This document shows positions 45,900-57,120 of a stretch of DNA of 64,000 bases, piece by piece. The notes beneath the pieces were generated by a model. That model worked only from the letters and a program-made list of their open reading frames with translations. It searched no databases and was not told the DNA's origin. Within the stretch, counting starts at the first letter, position 1, and every line of letters begins with the position of its first letter. Origin of the DNA: Casuarina equisetifolia (lineage: Eukaryota; Streptophyta; Magnoliopsida; Fagales; Casuarinaceae); contig CM052355.1 of NCBI GenBank assembly GCA_028551475.1, positions 29,849,580 through 29,913,579 on the forward strand, written 5' to 3'. A program made the position numbers and the translations under genes.

Positions 45900-46330
45900 C
45901 CATTGACCACTAACCGTTGACCGGGTCGGGTTGACCCGTTGACCGGGTTGGGTTCATGGACCCTAATGGATCGGACTGGGTTGACCCAAATGGGCCTAAC
46001 CCGGATGGGCCGGATTGGGTTGACCCGAATGGGCCGGTCCGGTCACCCAAATGGGCCGGACCGATCACCCGAATGGGCCGGATCGGTGACCCGATCCGAA
46101 TGGGTCAGATCGGACACACCCTGATGGGCTGGGCCGACCCCGATGGGCTAGGACGGGACGGGCTGAGCCCGATGGGTCAGGACGGGTCAGGCTGACCCTG
46201 ATAGGCCAGGCCGGCCCACCCTCAATGGGTCGGACCATCCTGACCCGGGTCCAGCCCTGGTTGGGTCTAGACCCGGATGACCCGCGAAGCGGGTCAATCC
46301 AGCTATTCGGGTCGAAAACGACCCAAACGG
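45900..46330 (-). repeat. GC-rich degenerate repeat in the copia leader
   Basis: Dozens of variants of GACCCGAATGGGCCGG follow one another at 10-20-bp spacing, in a region that is otherwise AT-rich. In several frames it reads as Gly/Asp/Pro repeats, but it lies in the untranslated leader before Gag. It may form strong RNA structures. Confidence 0.8.
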
Positions 46331-46839
46331 AACCTGAATGAACCGCGAACGATTTCGTTCACGATTCGCAGATTCGTGCAAAATTAGCACGAAATCTGCA
46401 TCGATTCCGGCACAGATTGGCCGGAAACACATGGAAAAACTGTTCTTTGGTCGATTAAACGCTCAAAAATGACCAAATTTGAACCTAAAAGTTAGGTTTT
46501 TAGGCAAAAACAAAAAATTGACTCAAAAAATGCGATTTTTGTGCTAAAAGTTCATGTAGAACTGTAGATCGACTTGCACAGAAGTGGATTGTAGAGAGAA
46601 ACATCACAATCCGATTGAAATTTCTTCAAATTTTGCCCGATAATGCGATTTGGGATTTTGTTAATTTGAAAGTTTTGAAAATTACAGTTTGAACCCAAAT
46701 AATCCAAAAATTGTATTTCCAAATCATAAACAACACCCCAAAGTTTAGCAAATCACATTTTGACCCGAATAGAAAAACAAACACGATTTTGTAAACCAAA
46801 TAAAAATCAAAACTGAATTTTAGACCTCATCTACGATGC

Positions 46840-46851
46840 TCCGATACCACA
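46840..46851 (-). other. Copia primer binding site
   Basis: Minus strand reads TGGTATCGGAGC directly inside the 5' LTR. The usual initiator-Met tRNA primer site is TGGTATCAGAGC, so one mismatch is seen. Confidence 0.85.
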
Positions 46852-47305
46852 TGTTAGAAAAGAAACTTTATAGGATCTGCGTAGACAGATCTAAAACACC
46901 GTTTGTAAGATTTTCATTTAGCAAACAAATAAAAATAGAATTCAAAGAAATATACCGCTCTTGCGAACCATTCTTTCGTCGTTGTAGACCCAATAATGCT
47001 CTTTGAAATTCGGGCTTAGGCGAATATCCTCTATTCTCATAAGATTCATTGGCTCGATGAGAGAACCTAGGTTTCGCCTCTTTTGTGAAAAAAAAAAACA
47101 ACCTTATGAAACCCTAAGAACATTACGTATTTATATGAGTTAGAGGATAAGACCTAGCCTTACCTTATGTGCAACCCAATAGGCCCACTCATCACGGCCC
47201 TATTTGGTTAGCCACGGCCCACATCAGCCAGTCCATATTTAGAACTTTCATGGACCAACATAATATAGCCCACTTTAGTAAGCTTAAATAAAAATTAAGC
47301 TAACA
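46852..47305 (-). repeat. Copia 5' LTR
   Basis: Begins TGTTAG and ends CTAACA, about 454 bp; followed by the GTGTT target duplication. Confidence 0.95.
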
Positions 47306-47600
47306 GTGTTCAGATCGATGCCATTGCTGGATGCAAGTCTTCTCGCCGGCGACACCGACAAGAAAGCTCTCTCGGTGCAAAATGAATCATTGGTAAGATA
47401 GTATTGCATAACGAATCCGTCCATATCTGGGTGTTGCTTGAGTTTGGTCTTATGGAGTCCTGGACTCGGCTTCTGAGGGTTGGAGCCTTCCGGGCTTGGG
47501 TATGGCCGGAAGAAGGGCGAGTTGTTTATGGAGAACAGCGAGGGGGAGCTGGTCTTGTTTGATCCTTCTCTACGAATAGTAAGAAATTTTCAGTTGAGGA
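47306..47600 (+). pseudogene. F-box protein gene, 3' portion (after copia insertion)
   Basis: This is the continuation of the gene broken at 32122. The frame after GTGTT reads FRSMPLLDASLLAGDTDKKA, then VHIWVLLEFGLMESWTRLLR, typical of the C-terminal F-box-associated interaction domain (WVM-like, ESW-TRLLR). The end region WRTARGSWSCLILLYE runs into stops. The homologous fragment at 60640-60925 reads ESLLGGHTNKKALTMLNES and LDIWALFEFGVMESKTRLL, which supports the order of exons and the insertion-free state of the ancestor. Confidence 0.75.
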
Positions 47601-49020
47601 GATAAAGGAAATAAAAAGGAAAAAAAGAAGTTGGGGCTGAAGGAATCATTATAGGTTTTTGGTTACACACCAAGTTTGATTTCGATGGACGGAGGGTTTG
47701 AACGTTCAGAGTAGGATGTGTCCTGAATAATGGACCTCACGACAGAATGAGTTTTTGTCACAGTTTAGTAGTTGCATTTTTGTTTGAGTAATAGTCATGG
47801 AATTGACATTTTATCTTCTTAGTTATGCGTCCGTGGTGGTTGGGTATTTTAGGTGCTTATTTTATTTTATTTTATAGATAAGGCTATTATGCTGAGGTGG
47901 GATGATTGGAATGAGATAAGGCGCCATTTCTGTGGGCAGTATTTCATTCTGTCCTGCCTGTTGTTTCGTAAATTGATAAAGAGTTTATTAGGCCGTGGAA
48001 GGCAATCAATGTGTGTGATCCATCCAACTTTTGTGCGGAGCCCATTGGTTGAAACTTCATTAATAAAGGAGGACTTTTGGCAATTTTGGTATTTCTGCTA
48101 TAGACCTTTTGATTGGTTGAAGGGATTTGCTTTCTACGGATTAAAGTCTGCATATGGATATAGATTCTAATGTACCGTGCAGTATTATGGCACTAGCAGC
48201 TTATATACCTTCTACAGTCTCATCTCTATTTTCTGGGGTATAATGCTTTCCTTGGGCATCTGTATGTTTTCTCTGGGAAATTTTTGGTGTTCTCAGTGAA
48301 TTCGTTCCTTGGATCCCTGATGAGAAAGGAAAGGAATAATGCAGGCTGCCTTTGTGATTCTCTATGGAAGTCGCATGGCAATTTGGAGTAGAATCATTGT
48401 CTCATTTGTACTTTGTTGTCCGTTCTGTCTCTCTTCTTGTTTTCCTCTGCCTAAAATAAGCAATGCCCAGGAGTTATGAAAGCCATTCTATTGGCATATA
48501 ACATATGAACACCAAGGGACTAGTAGGTGCTCTAAGAAGCAACATTCTCGATGTCTAACAGGGAACCAATCCGATCGTCTTCAATGCAATTAGCAATTAG
48601 ATTTTTTCGAGCATAAATTTGGCTTTAGGCTAAAGCCCCTCTGATTCGAAATATGGACTTCTTCCCATTTAGTAGTCAATGTTTGGTAGGACAATATCAT
48701 AAAACTTGAGCTTTATACAATATCACAAAGGTTTACTCAATTCTCTAAAACTAATAATTAAGAAATAAGATATCGTTGCATGTGATGAATATTCCAAAAC
48801 CATAAACTCATTTTTAACATATCTTGATTTAATCCATAAACAATAAGTATTTAGTATTATATTTTAAATTTGATATCATGTTAAAAGAATTTACTTATTT
48901 TCTTAAAATTAATTATTTAGAGAATACAATACTTTTAAATTTAAGGTGGAACTTAAAACTAATATATTAGTGACATTAAATATTTTTTTCCCTCGATAAG
49001 AAAAATATTATGCCAAACCA
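47601..49020 (+). other. 3' flank of F-box gene, duplicated at 60926-63000
   Basis: Landmarks shared in order with the far copy are GGTTACACACCAAGTT, GGCCGTGGAAGGCAATCAAT, GATCCATCCAACTTTTG, GCTTGGGCATCTGT/CTTGGGCATCTGT, and AAAATATTANGCCAAACCAA. The copies are offset by about 13 kb and moderately diverged. No further gene is supported here. Confidence 0.65.
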
Positions 49021-49026
49021 ATAAAA

Positions 49027-49265
49027 AAGCGTGTAATGGATGTGACGGCTCTGGAAAAGTTGAAGAGGGCCCATAGGCAGCATCATGGCAAAAGCTCACA
49101 AGGTCCTCCCGCTATTCAAAAGCCGAAAACCCTGTCAAATGGAAGTAATGCTTCCATGAGTGCAAAGGGGCCATTGGGAAAGAAAGTTATGGTGAAAAGC
49201 CGTTAGTTCCGGTGTGCGTCTAAAGTCCCCACAAATTAGGAGCGCTATGAGGAAGAAACTGAAGA
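49027..49265 (+). pseudogene. Unidentified host gene fragment (RVMDV family), copy 2
   Basis: Reads KRVMDVTALEKLKRAHRQHH, GKSSQGPPAIQKPKTLSNGS and GPLGKKVMVKSR before a stop, then KVPTN, a stop, and YEEETEDLYA. The related fragment is at 4878-5215 on the other strand. Basic N-terminal and acidic C-terminal composition. Family not recognised. It carries at least two stops. Confidence 0.5.
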
Positions 49266-49274
49266 TCTATATGC

Positions 49275-49575
49275 AACCGGTGCCATTAGGTATCTCATCG
49301 TTTATCTTCATCGTTTTGGGCTCATAATTTCTTCTCACAACCTTATTCTAGAGGCATGGAAAAAAAATTAAATTACAATTGGCCTGATATGGATGAAACG
49401 TTGAAGTTTTGCTATAAAGCTCCCTCTTGGCGAGAATGAGGCATGGATGTTAGCAAACATTGGACATGCTGCCTTAGGGAGACGTGTTACCCACTGCCCA
49501 CTTGTGCTATCGGCGTGAGTAATGGCGGAATTTATTAGGATTCGCTTTTCATGTTCTCTACCAGCGGGTGGGAGC
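49275..49575 (+). pseudogene. Unidentified host gene fragment (AIRYLIVYLHRF family), copy 2
   Basis: Reads GAIRYLIVYLHRFGLIISSH, LILEAWKKN and then a stop. The remaining DNA matches 31060-31265, with frame breaks. It is joined immediately after the RVMDV fragment here, and followed by the dispersed repeat 49579-49800. Confidence 0.45.
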
Positions 49576-49578
49576 TTA

Positions 49579-49800
49579 ATCTCAGTCATGTTTATATTTA
49601 GATAGCTTTCCTTCATGACCTTATGACTGGTCTGTCCTTCTCATTTTTCAGACTAAATATTTATCCTGTTTAAGTAACTTAAGCGATTTATGTATTGATC
49701 CAAGTTTTTATCCTGTTTAAATAACTTTGGCGGTTTATGTATTGACCAAAGCACTTGTTGGACATATTGGTATTTCTAAATCACTTTTTTGCATAGCTTT
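49579..49800 (+). repeat. Dispersed inverted repeat (partner at 4632-4876)
   Basis: Contains two near-copies of TTTTATCCTGTTTAANTAAC spaced about 60 bp apart. Same block as 4632-4876 in opposite orientation. Confidence 0.75.
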
Positions 49801-51900
49801 GTTGTCCAGCTAAAAATGTTTTCATCTATTTCATGTTCTTATAGTTTGTAGTTTCATCACTTTTAATCGGATAGGTTTTTGGAAATGAGCACCTTTGACA
49901 GAAGAAAGATTCTTTTTATCTTCTAAGATTCTCCCTGCACCCTTCATACCTGAAAAAAAAAAAAAGAAATAGAAAAGTATGTCAAGATCAAGTTTAACAG
50001 TTTTGCTTAATGTTCCTCAATTATTTTATCACATTTCTCTTTCGATTTTCTTCTCCGCATATAATTCTTCACAATAATATGAGGATTTAAGTTGTGGAGA
50101 TTGTGACACTTGTGCTAAGTTCATTGTTTACAATTTAACCAAAGGGATAGTCATCTGTGATTATTCAAAATGACTAGTAAAATCGTAACTAGAGTGTCCA
50201 AATCACTTTAAAAAGGTATCTTCAGTTCATAAAAAACTAATATAGAGTTTAACATCTATAAGAACCTTCATAATCTATATACTACTGCAAGCAATATATC
50301 CATCTAGTATGAAAGAAAAGTTTTCGGATTTGATTGGGAAAAATCGTAATACCTTGAAATTTAGTCTCATATTGGGTGGGTAATTTACCATATTGAATAG
50401 GTAGGTGAGAGAAGGGTATATTGGGTGGGTAATTTACCACATTGAATAGGTAGGTGAGAGAAGGGTTCATAAAGGGCAAGTTTGACATTGGTTGTTTATT
50501 AGATAAGTCTAGGCTTTATAGATAATTCTAGCAAGCTCTAATTGCAATTTGATTAATCTTTTGGATTAATGGATCATGACATTTTTCAAGTTAAATATAG
50601 TGGAGCTTTATGATTTCTTTTCTTTTTAAGTTCCTTTATTGATGCTATGAATAGGGATTTGGCTCTCTCTCTCTCTTTCTCTAAATCCAACTCATTTTTT
50701 GCTGCTATTCTTGACTTGAAATTAACCTAGCCTTATGTTTATGTGTATCTATTTCTAAAATCATTTCAACAATTTTACATTTGTGCCAATTTCTTAGGAA
50801 TTTTTAAGCACCATGTACATTTGGCCTTCTTTATATTTCAAATAACTAAAATATTGTCATGAGTTCTTTATTTTCATTTCAAGCCAAAGTGGTATTAGAG
50901 CCACATTACCTACTATTCCAAACTTATTACCTCTTAGTGCCACTACTACCAAATAACTTCTTAATGTGTAGAAAAGTATTAAGGACCATAAGTCCTACAC
51001 TAAAAAAGAACAATCGAAAGATAAAGTTTCAATTTAAAAAGGATCTTCGAATTCATGAGCTAACTTTTGAAGTTAAAAAATAAGTTAGCTCGTTAAGACT
51101 ATTTTTATTCAAAATTTCCTCTAAAAAGTTAGATTAAAAAAGATTAAATAGTTAAAATATATCTTATGTTATTGGTAGCTCTATTCAATCTTTTGATGGC
51201 ATGGTTGCAACCCATTGGCATTGGTATCCCCTCTATTACAATCACTCCTCAACTTATCTTTTTCTTTCTTTTCCTAAAAGTAGGTTGTTTTGATGATAGG
51301 ACAAAGGGTTAGTCAATTTGAAATACATGTGTCTGTTTATAGACCTTAACCACTTAATGGCATACTTGGAAAAACTTAAAGATTATTTGATATCATATAA
51401 ATCAATAAAAATTATATCTAACTTTTTCCTAAAAAACATATAAATAACATAGATTTTCAAAATGCAAAAATGTCAAAAGAAGCTTGGGAAAAAGGGTGTT
51501 GCTAACTAAAAGAAACCATAACACTTATTAACGAGGGCTACATCTTCTTCCCTTTTAAATCATATTGTTTTGAAAAATCGAATATTCAATATATATATAT
51601 ATATAAAAGACATCATATTCATATATTGATCATGCACTATCTTTTTAAGAAATATGATTATAAAAATAAAAATTCTTTAAAAAATTAATGAATGGGAAGG
51701 GGACGAAAAATAAACAAACGTTTGCTTTTGTTTTTTTTTTCAAGGAAAAAGATTGATATCTTGAATTTGAATTGAAAATTTTTGAAATTTTAATTTATTC
51801 TTTCAAGAAAGAAATTGTGCCATAACTTCTCCAAACTAACAACAGTTAAAATCTCCATTCTTCTAGCTTCTCATATCTTCCAAACTTGGATTTCTCACAC
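49801..51900. other. AT-rich DNA, no supported gene
   Basis: The window holds only short frames of low-complexity composition. A 48-bp tandem pair is listed separately, and a short TA run lies at 51585-51605. Confidence 0.5.
50371..50467 (+). repeat. 48-bp tandem pair
   Basis: TATTGGGTGGGTAATTTACC starts at about 50373 and 50420; both units end with GTAGGTGAGAGAAGGG. Only one or two bases differ. Confidence 0.9.
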
Positions 51901-51904
51901 TGTC

Positions 51905-52400
51905 AAAATCTAACACGAAAATGGAGAAACCGGTCAAACTTTTGCTTTAAATACCATATCATTTGTCTTCTTTAGCTGTGTAATGTAAGTCACACCCATT
52001 GCAACGTGGTTGTCTTTCTTGTTTCACACCCCAATCAACCGTCGCTAACAAGATTCCATTCACGCCCTTTATCGCTTTGCTGGTGATGGAGTTAGATTTC
52101 AAGCACCAAACTTTGGTTCTAACGGTTCAGAGGATGAGTTTTTGATGATTCCTCAATGGCAACCATTAGGTTTGCTTCGTCTCTGTCTTTTTGTCTTGGA
52201 CGGAGTGAGACGAGAGCTTGTTGAGGCATCAATGATGTTAGGGTGAAAAGAAGCATCGGAGAGCCCGGATTAATGCTCATATTGAAATTCCAAAGTTAAA
52301 ACCAGAAGCTAAGAAGGTTATGTTAATACTGCTTAGTGGACAATATTTGAGCTGTTGTTTATAAGCCAAAATGTTGTTTATATATTATCGATGAATAGAA
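51905..52400 (+). pseudogene. Unidentified host gene fragment (MATI family), copy 2
   Basis: ATG at about 52157 opens MATIRFASSLSFCLGRSETR before a stop. In a shifted frame the DNA reads ARINAHIEIPKL, then EAKKVMLILLSGQYLS. Homologous to the minus strand of 25555-26014 and to 56990-57120. The upstream portion, with GGTCAAACTTTTGCTTTAAA and GGTGATGGAGTTAGATTTCA, is shared with the 25.6-26.0 kb copy. Family not recognised. Confidence 0.45.
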
Positions 52401-52936
52401 ATTGTGAGAATTTAATGTGAAGTTTGAAATTTTTTGCATATGTGATGTGAGCAACAAAGTAAGAAGAATTATATTGCTAGTTTTAAAGGAGTCAAGGGTT
52501 TTGATCGTTCTTTTATATGCATATCCTAGGCTGAAATTATTTGAATCCATTAACTTGTATAATATGTATGGTTATGGGAGAATAGTGTTTTAAGTAGTGA
52601 AATGAAAACAAGTCATGTTAATTCTCCTACTAATTGTACTCTTGTAGTGCATTTTAAAATGGGATAGCTAAATGTCAAATCACAACTTCATAAATCAACA
52701 AAGCATCATTGCTTGCTAAAATAATTGGTCACCTAAAGAAACAAAAGATGAGAGTAACAAATATCATAGTTCAAGTAAAAACTAAAGTAATTAGTTTACC
52801 AAGCACTTGCTTTTTTATTTGATGAACACTTTGAGTCATAATAGTACTTTCAAAGGGGCTTACTTTTAAGTAAGACACAAAATCTATTATTATTACAAGC
52901 CTTAATAGGCTCATTATTTCATGATCTTGTGAATAA
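52400..52936. other. AT-rich DNA paralogous to 25065-25554
   Basis: Same order of blocks as in the 25-kb copy, in reverse complement. No gene supported. Confidence 0.5.
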
Positions 52937-53331
52937 TTAAAAAAAAAACCCTAAAATGATCATGATAGTGAAAGAAGCAAACACTAAAAACTCAAACAAC
53001 TTAAAAGCAATATAGTTTAACTGCTCCAAGAACATTTCTAAATTCTCCCATACCAATGCTTTTATAACTTGGTTACCAACAACATGCAAAGTATAGATTA
53101 ATAACCACAACTTAGATAAATTCACCCACTACAAAGGTTTATAACTTGGTCTCCTACAACACACACAATATTGATTAATAGCCACAACATAGGTAAATTC
53201 CCCCACTGCAAAGGTTTTATAACTTGGTCACCAATAGAAAAAAAAAATCCATACAAAAATAGTAAAAATAAACCAAATGGAAAACTGTTAAACATCAAAA
53301 GCTTAAAATAATTAACTTCAGAAGAATCCAA
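52937..53331 (-). other. Hydrophobic ORF of 26-residue repeats, copy 2
   Basis: Minus-strand units read GDQVIKPLQWGNLPMLWLLI, then a frame-shifted unit, then GNQVIKALVWENLEMFLEQL and FKLFEFLVFASFTIMIIL. 78-bp repeats, three units. The frame is interrupted once between the units. Adjoins KARI exon 3 at 53351-53416. Confidence 0.45.
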
Positions 53332-53350
53332 TAGTAAGAGTAAGAATCAC

Positions 53351-53416
53351 TTAAACCACAATATTAGGAATCACTTTAGCAAGAGAATCCCTTAACTTCT
53401 GAGCTTGAAAAGATGC
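53351..53416 (-). pseudogene. KARI: KARI exon 3 remnant
   Basis: Flanked by AG before and GT after on the minus strand, 66 bp as in the other copies. Reads ASFQAQKLRDSLAKVIPNIV, V and a stop, aligning with [22 protein letters not shown]. Exons 1 and 2 are not found upstream; homology with the 58-kb copy ends near 53590. So only this exon and adjacent introns were duplicated or survived. Confidence 0.75.
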
Positions 53417-53599
53417 CTAAATAGTATAGTGGAAAGGTTTTGTTTTATTAACTGCATACAAGGAATGATATCTAAATTGTGATTGGGTAAGAATATTAAA
53501 GAACTAGAAATTAAGTATTCATTAATTAGACAAAGTAAATTTATTCTAAATTATCATATAATAATCATACAGAAAACAAGCAAGTTGTGCTTTCCTTCG

Positions 53600-54520
53600 T
53601 GATTGAATGCCGTAAGCACATTTATCTTTCCTCACATTGGAAGTACTAGCTTGCTTTCAACTTTCTATTTACTTTTCTCCCTGTAAAAGGAGAATCACTT
53701 TATGCTGGTTCATTGTTAAATGTTCAAACTGCATTAACACGACGCTAGTCCTATATTTTTGCCCTTTTCATTCTAATATATGGTTCTTTACGATAACCAT
53801 CTCACTCTTTGGATATATGATCCTAATATTTTCTGCTTTTTTTTTAATTCTTTTTCTCCAGGTCCTATGACGGTTGCATGCACACGCTTTGACAATAGAT
53901 GTTCTCTTTTGTTTTGTCTCTCCCGTACTATTCTTGGAGGCTTGTAGCAGAGTTTGTCAGCGAGTCAAGGCATATTTGACAAAACTACCCCCAACAGTCC
54001 TTCTTCCCCGCTTCCCCAACTTATTAATACCCAACAACATGAAGGTGAAATATGTGTATTCAGGCTTTTTTCGTATAAGGAAACTACATGGGGTGGTTCT
54101 TCTTTAATTGTTGAAGCTAAAAGTGATCTTGATCTGAGTTAGGTTGCCTTCTCCTACGAATAAAGCTATTAAGAGTAGGCTGCAAAATGTACAACGTTAG
54201 ATTGGGTAGTAGGGTGATGTGGTTGATTTTAGGAAACTTTGCTTTCGTCTTCTTAGGAACTGTTAGGTCAAAATGGGCGCATTTGGTGAAATAAGAATTT
54301 CCAAGCAAAACACTGACCGAGCATGTAAAGAAAGATACAGTGTGGAAGCCGCAAAAGTGTTGCTTTGGAAGTTGGGATCTTTTTCCTAGTAACATTAGCA
54401 GGAATTGGTGATGGTAAGCCCATGAGCAAATGATCTCAACCCAATTAGCCGAGTGAAATGCACGACCATGTGGAAAGATGGATATGAGGATTGGTCTTGA
54501 TCTCTTCCTCTCCCATTGCG
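53600..54520. other. Unassigned DNA with possible exon
   Basis: A plus-strand frame at 53954-54142 reads GIFDKTTPNSPSSPLPQLIN and EICVFRLFSYKETTWGGSSL up to a stop. It has protein-like composition, but no paralogue or family was recognised. The overlapping minus-strand frame 54117-54395 is equally unassigned. Treat as unresolved. Confidence 0.25.
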
Positions 54521-54840
54521 ATGAAGTGAGTCTGATGCCTGAGCTTGTTTACCCATAAAAGATATGGCACCAGGATTTGCATATGCTGTCGGGATAAACC
54601 TAGTTCCAGTGTTCTCTCTTTTTGCCACTTGAGGAAAACGTATAAAGCTCGTGTTTACGGGCAACTGGCCCTGGACTAACAAGGGTTATTGTTTTGTCTG
54701 AAACGCAAGTTATAGAGATTGTATATTTGTATCTTTTTTTCATTCTTCTTCGAAGCCCAATTTTATAATCTTTACATTGAAACTTATATTTAAGTTGCTT
54801 AATATATATAGGTATATATATTTGTATAGTTAAGAGCAAA
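54520..54840. repeat. Dispersed direct repeat, first copy (partner 56370-56720)
   Basis: Shared blocks are AGCTTGTTTACC.ATAAAAGAT, ATAAACCTAG.TCC, CTTGAGGAAAAC.TAT and TGCAAGTT.TGGAGATTGTAT. Both are followed by short TA/CA-rich runs and TTGCCCATTTTGAGT. On the minus strand the first copy reads SFIRFPQVAKRE, but this is not kept in the second copy. Confidence 0.75.
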
Positions 54841-56369
54841 ATGTAAGTAAATCACGACACACATTACTCAACGGCATTTTTTTGCACTCAGTGTGCTAGC
54901 CTTGCCCATTTTGAGTTCATGAATGACCAAATGGATGCATTATTAACTTTACTAGGGGTAGAAAAGACCTGTCCGAAAAGACATTCCTAACTTTTGGTAG
55001 TTTTCAATGGAAATAGTATGCCAAAACTAAACTGTAAAAAGTTATGCACTTAATACATATTTGATTTTTCTTTTCTTTTTTTACATAAATATCTTCAAAC
55101 AATAAAAGAAATGCTGACTTGCAAATATAATAACCGGTCCTACTCATTACACCGTGTTTTATCTCCTTCACTACTAAACCAATCAGCAGTTGAAAATTGT
55201 TCAATTTTAAGGTCATCTTCTTCCACATCACCTAAAGAACAATTTAGGGAAATAAGATCACAAAATTAGCTTTAGGAACAAAAGCATTTTGCTAGCCCTT
55301 GACCAAGAATGATGCTAATTGGTGGGAGGACCATATGCATTCACAACCAATGGCAGGAAAAAAGACAATGAGCATTACTATGGGCACAAAGAATGAAAAA
55401 CAGGCAAAATATAGTTAAATTTTTTTGCGTAGAGCTATGGGAAAGAAATGTGTGGACACAAGTTCATGGATAGAGTAGATTGTGGTATCCAATGTTACCA
55501 TTTGACCTATCGATTCCATTGGCTGGTTTAACTTACAAGGAGATAAGATGTTGCAATTATCATCCTTATTATGCTTGCAAGCAAAAACTTATAATTTTTA
55601 TGATTATCTTCCTTTTCAGTATGATTTCAACCACTAGTGAAGATTCAGGTAAGGAGTCTTGAATATATATTAAAGTTCCAATAGGAACTAGAGAATTCTC
55701 TATAAGCAGAATTTCTTGTAGTGAAAGAATAATTGAAGTGACCTTAGAAAAGACGTAAGTGCTTAAAAACATGTAATATTGTTTCTTATTGTTAGAAAAA
55801 TTACAAATGACATGAAAAGGACACAATAGAGAAAATATGCAATTTCTTTGTACTTTTTAATGACAATCTTTAGTAGAAAATCTTAATATAAAACAAAAGA
55901 TACTTTCTTTTATGTCCATAACATTTTGAACACTTAATCTCTGGTGGTGACATGGTACTTTCTGGACCATCTCTTTCCAAAAGATATTGCTTTGTATGGT
56001 GTGGCAAAGATTATTTCATGTCTGGTTCTTTTACAAATTAGTGAGGAGCCTAATCATTCAATTTCCTATTTTAAGGACTCAAGGTTGAATAAAATCTGCA
56101 TTAGATCAACTTGAGTTTCAATACTATCTAAGCCAAAGCCAATTCATAACTTGGAAAGACAATTTTCATATTGAAATACTACTTAATGATTGTAATTTTT
56201 TTAATACGAAAAATAAGCCTAAAAAATATAATTTAGAAACTAGGTTATGAAATTAAAGAGACATTTTGTATATTTAAATATTATTCAAGAATTCTATTTT
56301 TCCATTTTAGAATTAAGTACCATTTGGTGTGAGCTAGTGTAAAGAAGAAAAACCTTAAGAACTCCAGTG
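54841..56369. other. AT-rich DNA, no supported gene
   Basis: Short frames at 55004-55231, 55480-55662 and 55569-55826 look like chance frames. No repeat structure noticed. Confidence 0.45.
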
Positions 56370-56720
56370 GGTTTGATGCCTAAGCTTGTTTACCTATAAA
56401 AGATATAGCCCCAGGACCTGTCTATGTTGTCAAGATAAACCTAGCCCCAATGTGCTCCCTCTTTGCTGCTTGAGGAAAACATATGAAGTTTGTGTTTACA
56501 CCCCACTGTCCTGGACTGACTACGGTTGCTGCTTTGTCTAAAATGCAAGTTGTGGAGATTGTATATATATATCTCTTTTTCATTCATATTACCTTGCATT
56601 TTGCTCTTACTTATATATATATATATTTGTTTATCACGATACATATTACCCAACTGCATTCCTTTGTGTTCAACACGCTAGCATTGCCCATTTTGAGTGT
56701 ACGAATGACCAAAGAGATGC
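56370..56720. repeat. Dispersed direct repeat, second copy
   Basis: See 54520-54840. Includes a TA microsatellite (56613-56627). Confidence 0.75.
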
Positions 56721-56989
56721 TTATAAAATTTACTACGGGTAGGAAACAGCTGTAGAGAAAACATCCCAAACGTTTGGTAGTTTTTAGTTGAGATAGTATG
56801 CCGAAACGAGACTGTAAAAAGATCGACTACACTAACACATATTTGAATTTCTTTTTTAACTAACTATCTTTATAGCAATAAAAGAAAGGGTATATATCTT
56901 AAATTTATATGATCTTGCCGACTTGCTGGCTTTAAGAAAATATTATTTTAATGCTTGTTGTCTTGCTCGACTTGCTGCTATTGTGTCTG

Positions 56990-57120
56990 CTTCGTCTCCG
57001 TCTTTGGACTTGGACGGAGTGAGACCAGGCTCCAGTGATGTTGGGGTCCAAAGAGGCGTCCGAGAGCCAGATTAAGGCTCATATTGAAAGGTTTCCGAGG
57101 TTAATACTAGGAGCTAAGAA
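56990..57120 (+). pseudogene. Unidentified host gene fragment (MATI family), copy 3
   Basis: Reads MLGSKEASESQIKAHIERFP and then AKKVMLILTCGQYSS as the DNA enters the 121-bp tandem repeat. Truncated upstream compared with copies 1 and 2. Confidence 0.4.

Larger units (their letters stand above)
32123..47305 (-). mobile_element. Ty1/copia retrotransposon, nested host of two later insertions
   Basis: It is bounded by LTRs (32123-32575 and 46852-47305) and a GTGTT target duplication. Reading the minus strand from the right, the parts are: primer site; long leader with a GC-rich repeat (45.9-46.3 kb); Gag (about 44.5-45.15 kb) with the CCHC knuckle CFFCKKKGHMKKKC; protease (WWLDTGTTNH); integrase with the HHCC-type region (LWHKRLGHIS) and the catalytic HTDISGPY block; reverse transcriptase (VDVKTAFLNG-like VKTAFLNGTL, FLVLYVDDILLAS) near 41.9-42.6 kb; then, split off by the later insertions, the RT end and RNase H at 33.0-35.1 kb (GYTDSDFAGCKDDWKSTSGY, a KHIDIKYLTI segment). 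Gag-PR-INT-RT-RH order is that of copia. Without the two insertions it would be about 7.1 kb. It is broken, with about three small breaks besides the insertions. LTRs differ at roughly a dozen sites, about 2.5-3 percent, suggesting an age near one million years under usual plant rates. Confidence 0.95.

Noticed and set aside
53954-54142. Plus-strand frame as a confident exon
   Set aside because: Protein-like composition but no splice-site pair, paralogue or family recognised; left as unresolved.
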